DNA of 64,000 nt from Prosthecobacter algae (GCF_039542385.1 NZ_BAABIA010000002.1:1-64000), one strand, 5' to 3'. Positions 16,300 through 24,791 are shown, counted from the first letter of the stretch. The notes: generated by a model from the letters alone, not told the origin. A program made the numbers and translations.

Positions 16300-16581
16300 T
16301 CCACCACCCTATCAGAAGAAAAAACTCGCTTCCACTCTTGCGAGTAAAATCGCATGCGGGGTTGAAAGATTGCTACGTTGAGAGGTCGCAAGTGATGTTG
16401 CAATGTAACAACATCACAACAGAGATTGCCCCGTTGCCAGCAGACAACCTCGCGATGTTGCGAGGTTGCAATATTGCAATTTTTTTCATTCAGACATCTC
16501 CCCTAAGCACAGCTTAGGATGTCAATTCAGCTCGCCCAGTGGCCCCAATCCAGCTAGATTCAATTCGACCCATTTTGCCGC
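16300..16581. promoter_or_regulatory. candidate oriT / divergent control region
   Basis: 282 nt between the divergently transcribed relaxase and coupling-protein genes, packed with inverted repeats: ACTCGC/GCGAGT (16324-16345), GTGATGTTG/CAACATCAC (16392-16417, 9-bp arms), CAACCTCGC/GCGAGGTTG (16445-16468, 9-bp arms), the palindrome TTGCAATATTGCAA (16466-16479) and CCTAAGC/GCTTAGG (16502-16518). Position next to a MobF relaxase plus this repeat density is what is expected of an origin of transfer; the nic site cannot be assigned by eye. Some repeats may be operators, because a related palindrome recurs before parA. Confidence 0.6.
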
Positions 16582-18138
16582 ATGGACCGACCTCCGCCCC
16601 CTTTAAATAGTCGAACTGGCCATGGGCATCCGACCCAGCAGGTCGTCAAAGACTGGCCGGATAATGACGAGGAGCTTCTCGATTTCAGCCCCGACGCCAA
16701 GAACCGGCAGAGGGAGAATTTGTGGCTGATGAAGGATGCCTTTGAAGGGGTGCAGATCTTCGGTGGGACAGGTTCCGGCAAATCCTCAGGCAGCGGGCAG
16801 GCCATCGCCCGCGCTTTCATGGAAGCCAATCTGGGAGGCTTGGTTCTGACGGCAAAAACCGATGAGGTGCTTACCTGGAAACAATACGCGAAGGAGGCAG
16901 GGAGAGAGACAGATTTGCTCATTGTGGAGCAGGGCGCACCGCTCAAATTCAACTTCCTCCGGTATGAGCTGAGGCGTCCAGGCATAGGGGCAGGGCATAC
17001 GGAAAATCTTGTTAATCTGTTTTGCAGCGTCCTCGAGGCCTCAGACCGGAGGCATGGTCAGGGCGGGGGCAATGACAGCTATTGGCAGCGAACTTTGAAA
17101 CAACTTTTGCGCAACGCCATTGATCTGGCCATCCTGGCGGCTGACGATGTGGACCTGCCATCGCTCTATAAAATCATCGCCACCGCACCGCGTTCGATTG
17201 CCGAGGCCGCAGACGAAAAATGGCAGGCTGATTCGGTCTGCTTCACGTTGATCGAGCACTCCAGAGACAAAGCCAAGGAAAAGGGGAGGATGCAGGATTA
17301 CGAACTGACGCGGGATTATTGGCTCAAGGAGTTTCCAGGCCTGGCCATCGAAACCCGCTCTGTGATTGTCTCCACCTTCACCAGCATGGCCGATTGTTTC
17401 CTGCGCGGCATGCTTCGGGATCTGTTCTGCACGGATCTCAATTTCACCCCAGAGGACAGCTTTAACGGCAGGATCATCATTTTGAATCTGCCCGTGAAGG
17501 AATACAACGAGCTGGGCCAATTCGCCCAGGTGCTATTCAAATTCGTCTGGCAGAGGGCTGTCGAACGCCGAATCCCGCCAGGCGTTCCCCGCGCTCAGGC
17601 AGAGAAAACCATCCGGCCGGTTTTTCTTTGGGCGGACGAATCCCAGTTCTTCGTCAATTCTTATGACGCTTTGTTCCAAAGCACCGCCCGCAGCTCGCGG
17701 GCTTGCACCGTTTACTTGACGCAAAATCTGCCCAGCTACCTGGCCACCTTTTCCGGTGCCAATTCCAGGGCCGAGGCGGAGACGTTTCTGGGCAATCTCC
17801 AGACCAAGATTTTCCACGCCAATGGCGACCCGACCACCAATAATTGGGCGGCTGACTCCATCGGAAGAACACGGCAGGTTCAATTTTATGGTGGCATGTC
17901 CGAGGGGACCGGAGCCCGAGGCGGGGGAGGGATGAACCAGAGTGCAGGGGGCAGCCAGGTCTTTGAGTATCTGATTCAGCCCCAGGAGTTTACCATGCTG
18001 CGCACAGGCGGGGAGGAATGTGATTTGCAGGTCGATGCCATCATTTTCCAAGGAGGGCGGCGTTGGGTTACCGCCAGCAAAACCGCCAAGACAACGCAGA
18101 ACTTTATCCGGCATGTCTTCCCCCAGCTTTATTCATGA
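16582..18138 (+). CDS. TraD/TrwB/VirD4-type conjugation coupling ATPase
   Basis: 518 aa. Walker A is FGGTGSGKSSGSGQ at about 60-73 and Walker B RPVFLWADESQFF at about 345-357. The segment FHANGDPTTNNWAADSIGRT followed by glycine-rich GGMSEGTGARGGGGM matches the C-terminal part of the TraD/TraG-like superfamily. Coupling proteins bring the relaxase-DNA complex to the secretion channel. I see no N-terminal transmembrane pair, which most VirD4 proteins have; the following overlapping gene encodes a membrane protein that could supply the anchor. No VirB-type channel genes are in the window, so transfer would need a helper system. Confidence 0.88.
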   Translation: MDRPPPPLNSRTGHGHPTQQVVKDWPDNDEELLDFSPDAKNRQRENLWLMKDAFEGVQIFGGTGSGKSSGSGQAIARAFMEANLGGLVLTAKTDEVLTWKQYAKEAGRETDLLIVEQGAPLKFNFLRYELRRPGIGAGHTENLVNLFCSVLEASDRRHGQGGGNDSYWQRTLKQLLRNAIDLAILAADDVDLPSLYKIIATAPRSIAEAADEKWQADSVCFTLIEHSRDKAKEKGRMQDYELTRDYWLKEFPGLAIETRSVIVSTFTSMADCFLRGMLRDLFCTDLNFTPEDSFNGRIIILNLPVKEYNELGQFAQVLFKFVWQRAVERRIPPGVPRAQAEKTIRPVFLWADESQFFVNSYDALFQSTARSSRACTVYLTQNLPSYLATFSGANSRAEAETFLGNLQTKIFHANGDPTTNNWAADSIGRTRQVQFYGGMSEGTGARGGGGMNQSAGGSQVFEYLIQPQEFTMLRTGGEECDLQVDAIIFQGGRRWVTASKTAKTTQNFIRHVFPQLYS

Positions 18139-19013
18139 AGGACAGGCAATCCCCACAAACGCCGCTGCAAATGCGGGTGCCATTTGTCAGCGCGGCACTG
18201 CACTGCATTTCGATGACGGTCATCGTGTTTCTGCGCAGTTCCTTCGGCTACTCCTACCTGCGGCCAAAAAGCGTCTTCTTTGCCTTCGCTTGGGCCTTCG
18301 TGCTGTTTTTCATTTATGCCTGGAAGGAAAAGGATGTTTGGCAGGAATATCGTCTGATGTGCCTCTATGGCGCGGCCAGCATCTTCCTTTATCTCACCCA
18401 TATGCTCAGAGCATTCTTCGGTGAGCTGTTCCGCGGGGGAGCACATGATAATGACTCAGGCACACCGCATACGCTTCGGGTGCTGCGGATGCTCGGCAGA
18501 CCTTGCACACCGAATTTCGAGATGAAATGGCATATCTGGGTCGAGCCGATTTTTGTTTTCCTGGCAGGCCTTTTTCTGGGCGTGGTCGTTAAAGAACGCC
18601 ATCTCTCTTATTGGCTCGTCTTCACCGCTCCCTGTCTTTCTGTCAAAGAGTTGCTCAACTACTGGTTCCAGGTTCGCCAGAAAAAGAGGCATAAAGACTC
18701 CAGAGACGATGCTGAAGACATTTTCGAGGATGAACCCACCACCACCCCAGTGGATGCCCCCAAACCTATCGGGAAAGCTAAAATCCGCCGCGCCAGATCC
18801 AGCACCCGTTCAGCAGCTCACGAAATCACAGAAAGGCAGCATGCCCAGGTTTTGAGGCTGATGCCTCCTTATCGTTTGGATGAAGCGGAGCGGAATTACG
18901 ATAAGTTGATCAAGCAAGCTCATCCTGATCCAAATGAGGATCTCGACTCAGATGAAGGACTTGTCGCACAGCTCAATGAAGCGATTTCATTTTTTCGCCG
19001 AACCCACGGTTGA
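18135..19013 (+). CDS. membrane protein with C-terminal J-domain-like segment
   Basis: 292 aa from the ATG that overlaps the coupling-protein stop (ATGA); earlier in-frame starts would overlap that gene heavily. Three to four hydrophobic helices are visible (for example VFFAFAWAFVLFFIYAW, then IFLYLTHMLRAFFG and PIFVFLAGLFLGVVV) within the first 200 residues, then a basic/Pro-rich linker, and a C-terminal segment (about 240-292) reading LDEAERNYDKLIKQAHPDPNE, with the AHPD that matches the HPD signature of DnaJ proteins, followed by LVAQLNEAISFFRR as helix III/IV. A J-domain would recruit DnaK. The pairing suggests a split coupling protein in which this gene supplies the membrane part. Function is inference. 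Confidence 0.7.
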   Translation: MKDRQSPQTPLQMRVPFVSAALHCISMTVIVFLRSSFGYSYLRPKSVFFAFAWAFVLFFIYAWKEKDVWQEYRLMCLYGAASIFLYLTHMLRAFFGELFRGGAHDNDSGTPHTLRVLRMLGRPCTPNFEMKWHIWVEPIFVFLAGLFLGVVVKERHLSYWLVFTAPCLSVKELLNYWFQVRQKKRHKDSRDDAEDIFEDEPTTTPVDAPKPIGKAKIRRARSSTRSAAHEITERQHAQVLRLMPPYRLDEAERNYDKLIKQAHPDPNEDLDSDEGLVAQLNEAISFFRRTHG

Positions 19014-20189
19014 GCTGGACCCTTTCTTCGATGACTTCACCTCAAAGCGGATGGCTTTCAGATCGTAACCCAAGCTCTCCCATGCCTGCATGAGCCTCGG
19101 CTTGTATTGGATTTCCACGGTATCGACAATGAACTGTGTCGATGCGCGATAGGTGAGGGTGCCATCCTCATAGCCGACCAGATTCAAGATCCTGATCCAG
19201 GCATTCACCGTCGCATCCCCAAGATGTTTGTTGAGGATTTCCAAAACGTTCTCCCACGCCTCTTCCAGAGGCGTTTTCTCAATCAATGCCATTTGCACCT
19301 CCCGGTCAGCAGCGGGCAATTTCTCCGCGAGAGGTCTTTTATCCGTCCTCTCCATCAAGAGCATATCTTTGCCTTGAACGGAGCTGACCTTTTCAAGGCG
19401 AACCCCAGGAAGCTCATTCTTTTTGATCAGCTTCCTCAGCGTGCTGGCATAATGTTTGTATTCCTGCTGGGAAGCCGATTTGAGATAAAGACTTTTGAAC
19501 GTCTCTTTCCAAATGCCAGCACCTCCTCCGGTGGCTTTACGGGCATACAAATACAACCAGCGTTCCACTCCCCCAGGAATCTCAAAATATCGCTTATCCA
19601 GAGTCAGGACATGAAAGTTCTGGATGCTCTCAAATAACCATTCAGCGAGTACCACCTCAATGCCGCGCACTTCGCCTTGCTCCTCTGTGATCTCCCATTC
19701 TGTGATCCACGAAAACTGTTTAATTCGGTTTCGTGTCCGTTTGCCAATTTCGGCGCGAACCGTGGTCTGAATATTGGTCGTTTTCAAACGGTTAAGCGCG
19801 TCCTTGAGTCGGTCATAGGCTGTCCCGTGGGGAGCTATTTTCAACCAGGCAAAGAACTGATACGGCGTGAAGTGAATCCTTCGGGATGTTGCCAGGCCCA
19901 GGCGTTGAGCATCTACCCATTGGGAAATGGCAAATAGCAGCAAGTCTTGGTCATGGATCGTGGCGATACCTCCATGCTCTCTGCTTCCTGTAATCCGAAC
20001 TGACTCAGTCATTCCAGTTTTCTGATCCACATATTTGTGATCAATAGGCTCCGTCCTGCCCGGAACTAAACTAAACCAATTGCGCGACATCAAGTCTATC
20101 TGGTCTTTTGCAGCGACATCGGCAGCGGAAACTGTAAACCGTGTAAGGTCTTGATGTTCCTTGATTCCACCCTCGATTTTCCTGCCCAT
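18987..20189 (-). CDS. RepA-type plasmid replication initiator
   Basis: 400 aa. The N-terminal two thirds resemble the replication-initiator A (RPA) family: LMSRNWFSLVPGR, then GIATIHDQDLLLFAISQW, RIHFTPYQFFAWL and a winged-helix region with YFEIPGGVERWLYLYARKAT. The C-terminal 80 residues (EEAWENVLEILNKHLGDATV, then WIRILNLVGYEDGTLTYRAS) look like a DnaA N-terminal domain, a fusion that would contact DnaB or DnaA. Immediately upstream lie eleven iterons and an AT-rich stretch. The 3' end overlaps the convergent J-domain gene by 27 nt. The start codon is embedded in a small inverted repeat (20184-20198), suggesting autoregulation. Confidence 0.88.
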   Translation of the reverse strand: MGRKIEGGIKEHQDLTRFTVSAADVAAKDQIDLMSRNWFSLVPGRTEPIDHKYVDQKTGMTESVRITGSREHGGIATIHDQDLLLFAISQWVDAQRLGLATSRRIHFTPYQFFAWLKIAPHGTAYDRLKDALNRLKTTNIQTTVRAEIGKRTRNRIKQFSWITEWEITEEQGEVRGIEVVLAEWLFESIQNFHVLTLDKRYFEIPGGVERWLYLYARKATGGGAGIWKETFKSLYLKSASQQEYKHYASTLRKLIKKNELPGVRLEKVSSVQGKDMLLMERTDKRPLAEKLPAADREVQMALIEKTPLEEAWENVLEILNKHLGDATVNAWIRILNLVGYEDGTLTYRASTQFIVDTVEIQYKPRLMQAWESLGYDLKAIRFEVKSSKKGSSSTVGSAKK

Positions 20190-20198
20190 TACATGGGC
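20184..20198. promoter_or_regulatory. inverted repeat over the rep start codon
   Basis: GCCCAT-TAC-ATGGGC, 6-bp perfect arms, covering the rep ATG (20187-20189, minus strand). Could act as operator or as an RNA hairpin sequestering the start. Confidence 0.4.
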
Positions 20199-20225
20199 AT
20201 AGCATACTTCATTTAGAAAAACAAT

Positions 20226-20631
20226 ATCGTGGGGCTAACGACCTTTTTGGTGTTTTGGGTGTGGCATTTTTGTTATCGGGGTGCCAGCGACCCTTGATAT
20301 CGGGGGACTAACGACTCCGTGAAGATTTCACAACAAACATATCGGGGTGGCAGCGACTTTTCAGGTATTCTGGATGTATCCTTTTTGCCGTTAGGTGCCA
20401 AAAACCTATCATTTTGGGCTTAAAACGCCTGTGTTCGTGGGATATCATCACCCTGTCGGGGTGCCAGCGACTTTTCGCCCATTCAGGATATATCCTCCTG
20501 CTATCGGGGGACCAGCGACCTTTGATATCGGGGGGCTGACGACCGTATCGGGGGACCAGCAACCAGAGGTCGGGGTGGTAACGACCTTACCATCGGGGGA
20601 CCAACGACCCTTTATCGGGGTGCCAGCGACT
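20226..20631. repeat. iteron array of a plasmid replication origin (11 copies)
   Basis: Eleven direct 18-bp repeats with consensus ATCGGGGTGCCAGCGACC (positions 9-10 vary T/G and G/A) start at 20226, 20275, 20299, 20341, 20455, 20503, 20527, 20547, 20569, 20592 and 20614. Spacing is uneven, with tight clusters of 20-24 bp between the last six and a 114-bp gap in the middle. A second short motif (ATTCTGGATGTATCCT near 20369 and ATTCAGGATATATCCT near 20481) sits between iterons and contains the palindrome AGGATATATCCT. Iterons bind the initiator encoded next door. Confidence 0.9.
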
Positions 20632-20654
20632 CAAATCACCCTCAAACATTGAGC

Positions 20655-20720
20655 CACTGGGCTTTAGCGTAACCTGAAACCTATTTAAACTAATTCTTAA
20701 ACACTTAAACGCCGCTGGCA
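20655..20720. other. AT-rich segment beside the iterons, candidate unwinding element
   Basis: Contains ACCTATTTAAACTAATTCTTAAACACTTAAAC-like sequence (20680-20711, quoted here in parts: TATTTAAACTAA, TTCTTAAACACTTAAAC), clearly AT-richer than its flanks and directly adjacent to the last iteron, the usual place for a DNA unwinding element. Confidence 0.45.
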
Positions 20721-20799
20721 GGCGGCAAGCCATAAGATAGGCTCGCCTGCCAACGCCAAGAGGAGGGCAACTCAACCTCCAGTAATCAAATTACAACCT

Positions 20800-20854
20800 T
20801 TGCGAGAAAACTCGCAAGCTCGCAAACGTGATTGCGGTGTTGCAACATTGCAAC
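20800..20854. promoter_or_regulatory. inverted repeats upstream of parA (possible parS/operator)
   Basis: TTGCGAG-AAAA-CTCGCAA (20800-20817) and GTTGCAA-CA-TTGCAAC (20839-20854). The second is nearly the same as GTTGCAA-TA-TTGCAAT at 16465-16480 beside the relaxase, which suggests one DNA-binding protein controls both the transfer and the partition genes. Confidence 0.55.
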
Positions 20855-20936
20855 CGACCCCAAAATACGAAGCTTCAGGAGGATGCAAAAGCTCAGGAAG
20901 CTTCCGAGGCCAATCACATTCATTTATGATGACCGT

Positions 20937-21560
20937 ATGATTTACGGTCTAACAAATTCTAAAGGCGGCGTTGGCAAAACGACGATTGCCGTCCACTTAG
21001 CAGCTTGGCTGGTCAAAAAGAAACGGACAGTCATTTTCATTGATGCTGATCCTCAATCTTCCGCCTCGCAGTGGATCAATGAACTCGATCTGGATATTCA
21101 GCTCGAAAAACTGTCCGAACCGGAGGAGATAATTCGTCGAGTCGCAGAACTGGCGACTGACGCTAATGACATCGTCATCGATGGTCCCGCTGGGCTTTCC
21201 ACAACCACACGGGCGATCATGTTGCGGTCAGACCGTGTATTTCTTCCCTGTGGGCCATCCATTCTCGATCTCCGCGCAGCTTCCAAAGCCGTGGTTTTGC
21301 TGCGTGAAGCCCAAAAATCTCGGAAGGGTCCTCCTATTGGAACTATCATTCCGAACAAACTGCAAAAACGTGGTCGCCTCAGCCGTGAAATGCTCGGCGC
21401 TGCACAAAAGCTCGGTGTTCCTTTGTTGGCCGGACTCTCGCAGCGCCAGAGCTTTGTCGATGCAGCAGGGCAGGCGAAAGTGGTCTGGCAAATGGGAGCC
21501 TCAGCGCTCGTGGCTTCTCACGAAATGCAGCAACTCATGAAGGAGATGACCCGTGGTTAA
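20937..21560 (+). CDS. parA: ParA-family partition ATPase
   Basis: 207 aa from the ATG at 20937; the frame extends upstream but the extension lacks resemblance to the family and crosses the operator repeats. The deviant Walker A SKGGVGKTT occupies residues 8-16, followed by VIFIDADPQSSASQW (Walker A' region) and IVIDGPAGLSTTTRAIMLRS (Walker B region) near 77-96. Short ParA proteins of this type segregate low-copy plasmids together with a small DNA-binding partner. The next gene overlaps its stop by 8 nt and is that likely partner. Confidence 0.92.
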   Translation: MIYGLTNSKGGVGKTTIAVHLAAWLVKKKRTVIFIDADPQSSASQWINELDLDIQLEKLSEPEEIIRRVAELATDANDIVIDGPAGLSTTTRAIMLRSDRVFLPCGPSILDLRAASKAVVLLREAQKSRKGPPIGTIIPNKLQKRGRLSREMLGAAQKLGVPLLAGLSQRQSFVDAAGQAKVVWQMGASALVASHEMQQLMKEMTRG

Positions 21561-21912
21561 ACGCAGAACACTTGATGATGGATTAACTCCAGAGGAAATG
21601 GCCTTTCTCAATGATGCACCAGAGGCTTCTAAAATAATCCCTGAAAAGGACAGCAACCAGGACAGATCAAATACTGCCTCACGACCAAAGAAGGAAATGA
21701 TTACCGCTCCTGAACCAGAGGTTATTGCATCGACACATGTTCACATCGGAATGGTGGGTTTGAATACCCGCGTCGAGCCGCACATCAGTGCGGCACTTTT
21801 GAGGGCTTCAACCGACCGGAAGATCGAGCGCAGATCACGGGCAGCGGTTCAGGACATTGTGAACGAGGCATTAACAGAATGGTTGAAAAAAGCGGGTTAC
21901 ATTAATAATTAG
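21553..21912 (+). CDS. putative small partition partner / ribbon-helix-helix-like protein
   Basis: 119 aa, GTG start seven nucleotides after AGGAG, overlapping the parA stop. The N-terminal 50 residues are charged and probably disordered; the C-terminal part (VGLNTRVEPHISAALLRAST, then SRAAVQDIVNEALTEWLKKAG) has the strand-helix-helix pattern of ribbon-helix-helix proteins such as ParG or CopG. Position after parA supports a centromere-binding or regulatory role; the shared GTTGCAA palindromes would be natural targets. No direct evidence beyond the pattern. Confidence 0.7.
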   Translation: MVKRRTLDDGLTPEEMAFLNDAPEASKIIPEKDSNQDRSNTASRPKKEMITAPEPEVIASTHVHIGMVGLNTRVEPHISAALLRASTDRKIERRSRAAVQDIVNEALTEWLKKAGYINN

Positions 21913-22066
21913 ATGTGTTAACTGGATTTATTGCTTCTGCGATGCGCCCACAATCTCAGATGACATAGGCGCTTGGGGGGCGGAACACGATGAAGCGGCA
22001 GCGCGGAGGGTGATGTAGGAGTTGTATCCGCGTGTCGCTGGCACAATCGGCCGTGGTGTGATAAAC

Positions 22067-22116
22067 GGCAAAAAACTTTGTCCACCTTTCGCGGGTTCAT
22101 GGAACATCCCTTTGAA
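22067..22116 (+). promoter_or_regulatory. conserved upstream motif of the DUF1553 relic
   Basis: A 50-nt segment beginning GGCAAAAAACTTTGTCCAC and ending near CCCTTTGA that matches 27006-27054 upstream of the DUF1501 relic at roughly four out of five positions. Probably a promoter or leader shared by this gene class. Confidence 0.5.
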
Positions 22117-22554
22117 TGTCCCGTGAATCCGAAATCATCCAGCGTGCGGCTGCCGAGTTTATCCATGACCGGCACCGCGGACGCGATGCATGGCGAGGGT
22201 TATGTCACCGGCGTGCAGACGCAGAATCGCGGTCCGCTCGATCAAATCTCGCCGCATCGCTCCATCTATCTGCCCGTGATGCGCAATCTGCCGCTGGAGT
22301 CGCTCTACCTGCTAAACAGCCCCTGCGTGATGAAAGCCGCCGAGTTCGTCGCGCAGCGCCTCCTCACCGACCGCCCGAAGAGCGAGCCGCATCGCGTGAA
22401 GCTCGCCTACGAACGCATCTTCAACCGCCCGCCCACCGAGGCCGAGATCTAGGCCGCACTCAAGTTTGTGAAAACGTAACCCGATGCCGCACAAGGCTGG
22501 GCCGCCCTCTGCCAGAGCCTCTGGGCGAGCCATGAGTTCCTCGCACGCAGCTAA
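22117..22554 (+). pseudogene. DUF1553-family protein, C-terminal relic
   Basis: Frame 1 encodes the end of a DUF1553 protein: RSIYLPVMRNLPLESLYLLN near 22258-22317, then AAEFVAQRLLTDRP, RVKLAYERIFNRPPTEAEI, and after the stops AALKFVKT and QGWAALCQSLWASHEFLARS, ending in TAA at 22552-22554. Two in-frame stops interrupt it (TAG at 22450 in place of a likely CAG, and TAA at 22477). The first 80 percent of the gene, including DUF1549, is gone, with the upstream motif fused almost directly to the remnant. Confidence 0.75.
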
Positions 22555-22568
22555 ACCGAAGCTTTGCA

Positions 22569-22883
22569 CCCATCGCCCGTCCCGATCCCCGCCCCCGCGC
22601 CCACGCGCCGCCCCTCCAGCGCGATACACCCACGCTCCGGCGAGACGCAACAACCTCCCAGAGCGACTCACCCGCCCTCCAACTCGTCATCCCCACCATC
22701 CAGATCGTTGTGGCGACCCTCCAACTTGTTGCGCCAACCCGCGATTTCGACCCGAAAACCCAAACTTTCGTCCCGCCAGCCATCGAAACCGTTCCGACGA
22801 CCATCCAAATCGTTATTTTCACCTCACTGATCGTTGTTAAAACCCTAACTTTCGGTGTGGAAGGCCAAATTTGGCTCCAAACC
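22569..22883. repeat. degenerate 21-bp tandem repeat array
   Basis: About 12 to 15 units in strict 21-nt phase, most beginning ACC/GCC: units start at 22674, 22695, 22716, 22737, 22758, 22779, 22800, 22821 and 22842, with more diverged units before. Typical units read ACCATCCAGATCGTTGTGGC and ACCATCCAAATCGTTATTTT (first 20 nt). Translated in the open frame they give heptapeptides such as TIQIVVA, TLQLVAP, TIQIVIF. There is no start codon with a ribosome-binding site, so coding status is unclear. It begins right after the DUF1553 relic. Confidence 0.65.
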
Positions 22884-23051
22884 TCACTATTTTAGTTGAT
22901 GAACGGCCTCCGTGAGCAATTTCAGAGGATCAACGACCTCTTCCGAGGCATTAAGACTGACCAAACGAACATTTATGCCCGATCGCCGTGACGCCAGCAG
23001 GAGCAGAGAGAGCTTGCACCTCGAATTCTACTGGCGCAGCATCGTTGACTG

Positions 23052-24791
23052 ATGAAACGCACTACCTACATACCTGCGGAACGCATTTTTGTCTCGTCCA
23101 CCGTTTACGATCAGAGAGACTTTCGGAATAGCCTAATGCGGGAACTGGAACGCCAGGAATACAAGCCATACACATTCGATACGGAAGGTGTCCTTCCAGA
23201 CCCCGAAGCCCAATCTCATGATCAGTGCCTAGACTTGGTAGAAAATGCTGACTGCGTTATCGCAATAGTTGGTGAGCGGCCGGGAAATCCCTATCTCGGA
23301 ACAAAGAAGAAGGATTTGTTTGCCTCGTTAGGAACTCCACAAACTCTCACCGTAACGCAGGCGGAGGTTGTTTATGCACTAGAGTTGAAGAAACCAACGA
23401 TCATCCTAGTGAGGAAAGGCGTGTGGGATCTTCGGAACAAGAAGGCATTGAAAGAGCCTGTTGCGGATTTCCTAACCTACATAACCAGACGCGAACAAGG
23501 CAACTGGTTGGAGATAGATGTGGATGACATAGAAATGGCCATCGGCTTGGTTGGTAAGCGGTTAATCCCCTCAAGTAGGCTGAGAATGCTAGGCCAAGCA
23601 ATGGCTGGCATGGGGTGGAACGGCGAAGAATTTTTCCCGCGAAAAGAAGTGACTATCACCAACGGCAAGAATGACGGGTTCACTTCATTGTTGTCTCTCA
23701 GAGTAGAAAATCGTCATTTAGCAGGTAAAAGAGGCAGGCTTAGATGGCTGATTTCCCTCCTTGCGGACACAGCAATGACTCAAGAGGAAATTGAGTTTCT
23801 CTACTGCTTCATTCTTGACTATTTGAGTGCAGAAAATCCTTCAAGCCATGCCGACATTGCCCGAAATAATCGCGCTATTGCGTTGTTGGGCAGATTGTCC
23901 TTTGGAGAGGATTATGTATTTGGGGAGTTCAAGTATTCTTGGGACGGAAAGAAGCCTTCAACACTGACATGGCCGGATGATGCCCAGAAATGGTCGCCTC
24001 ACGGTAGGGTCGAGTTTATCCTGTATGCGTTGCAGATGGAAGACGGCTTCCCTTTGAATTTGAGGCACATGATTGAATTCAACGGTGCGATCAATACTGA
24101 CAAGGGAGCCGGGTTTGTCGCGCACTACAGTCGAAAACCAGTGACAGTGGGTTGCCGCAACGCCTGCCGGGTGAGACTTCGAAAGGCAAATGGGGTTCGC
24201 GGCATACCCATGGAGCTGGAGATGAAGTCTATGATCTATGTTGCTTCATCAAACGGTAGGTTTTGCTTGGTTGCCGCGCATGGCGAGGGGGACAAATATG
24301 TCGATGAGGAAAAAGTGCTGGCGACACTGAGTCAGAAATGGGCCTCAAAACACGGTCTTGAGCCAGTTGATCCAGTCTGTCTCGACGACTATTTGCGGGC
24401 AACCATGTCACCGATGCCCAAAGATGTTATCTACAAAGGGCGGAAATTGAGTTTGGATGGCGCTCAGCAAATGATCGGATTGTATGCTTCTGCAATTAAC
24501 CCAGTGTCAATCTTGAAGAGCGTTGACTTCAAATTCGGGTATCTCGAACAGCTCACCAACTGTGCCTCATTTGACGTCATGATGTTCTGGGACAATGGAG
24601 TCCTAGATCTCGATGAATGCTACAACAATGCGGGTAGCCCAACATGGGGAGTTCGCTTTTCTCCAAAGCAGATGTTTGAACATGTGCGATTAAATGCCGA
24701 TGCGATGATTCGAAGGCACTCGACGAATGGGTTTGAAGCGAGGTTTGACATCACATCAGGGGATTTTTTCAATTCGACACCAAGCGACTGA
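23052..24791 (+). CDS. DUF4062-domain protein
   Basis: 579 aa. Residues 10-110 match DUF4062: ERIFVSSTVYDQRDFRNSLM, then ADCVIAIVGERPGNPYLG and TQAEVVYALELKKPTIILV, a flavodoxin/TIR-like fold found at the N-terminus of many signalling and defence proteins. The remaining 460 residues, including WLISLLADTAMTQEEIEFLY and FSPKQMFEHVRLNADAMI, are not recognised and would be the effector part. Base composition is more AT-rich than the chromosomal genes, which suggests transfer. Its stop overlaps the next start by one nucleotide (TGATG), so it forms a unit with a dicarboxylate symporter and a 124-aa protein. A role in phage defence or stress signalling is an inference from the domain only. Confidence 0.8.
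   Translation: MKRTTYIPAERIFVSSTVYDQRDFRNSLMRELERQEYKPYTFDTEGVLPDPEAQSHDQCLDLVENADCVIAIVGERPGNPYLGTKKKDLFASLGTPQTLTVTQAEVVYALELKKPTIILVRKGVWDLRNKKALKEPVADFLTYITRREQGNWLEIDVDDIEMAIGLVGKRLIPSSRLRMLGQAMAGMGWNGEEFFPRKEVTITNGKNDGFTSLLSLRVENRHLAGKRGRLRWLISLLADTAMTQEEIEFLYCFILDYLSAENPSSHADIARNNRAIALLGRLSFGEDYVFGEFKYSWDGKKPSTLTWPDDAQKWSPHGRVEFILYALQMEDGFPLNLRHMIEFNGAINTDKGAGFVAHYSRKPVTVGCRNACRVRLRKANGVRGIPMELEMKSMIYVASSNGRFCLVAAHGEGDKYVDEEKVLATLSQKWASKHGLEPVDPVCLDDYLRATMSPMPKDVIYKGRKLSLDGAQQMIGLYASAINPVSILKSVDFKFGYLEQLTNCASFDVMMFWDNGVLDLDECYNNAGSPTWGVRFSPKQMFEHVRLNADAMIRRHSTNGFEARFDITSGDFFNSTPSD

Noticed and set aside
20308-20562. 84-codon minus-strand frame across the origin
   Set aside because: It is an artefact of reading the iterons; repeated peptide pieces follow the repeats and there is no ribosome-binding site.
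20226-20631. Short regularly recurring repeats that might suggest a CRISPR array
   Set aside because: Repeats are 18 bp with uneven spacing from almost none to about 96 bp, spacers are not of uniform length, no cas genes are near, and a replication initiator is adjacent: they are iterons.
22899-22991. 30-codon frame MNGLREQFQRINDLFRGIKT... before the DUF4062 gene
   Set aside because: Too short to support without conservation data, no ribosome-binding site.
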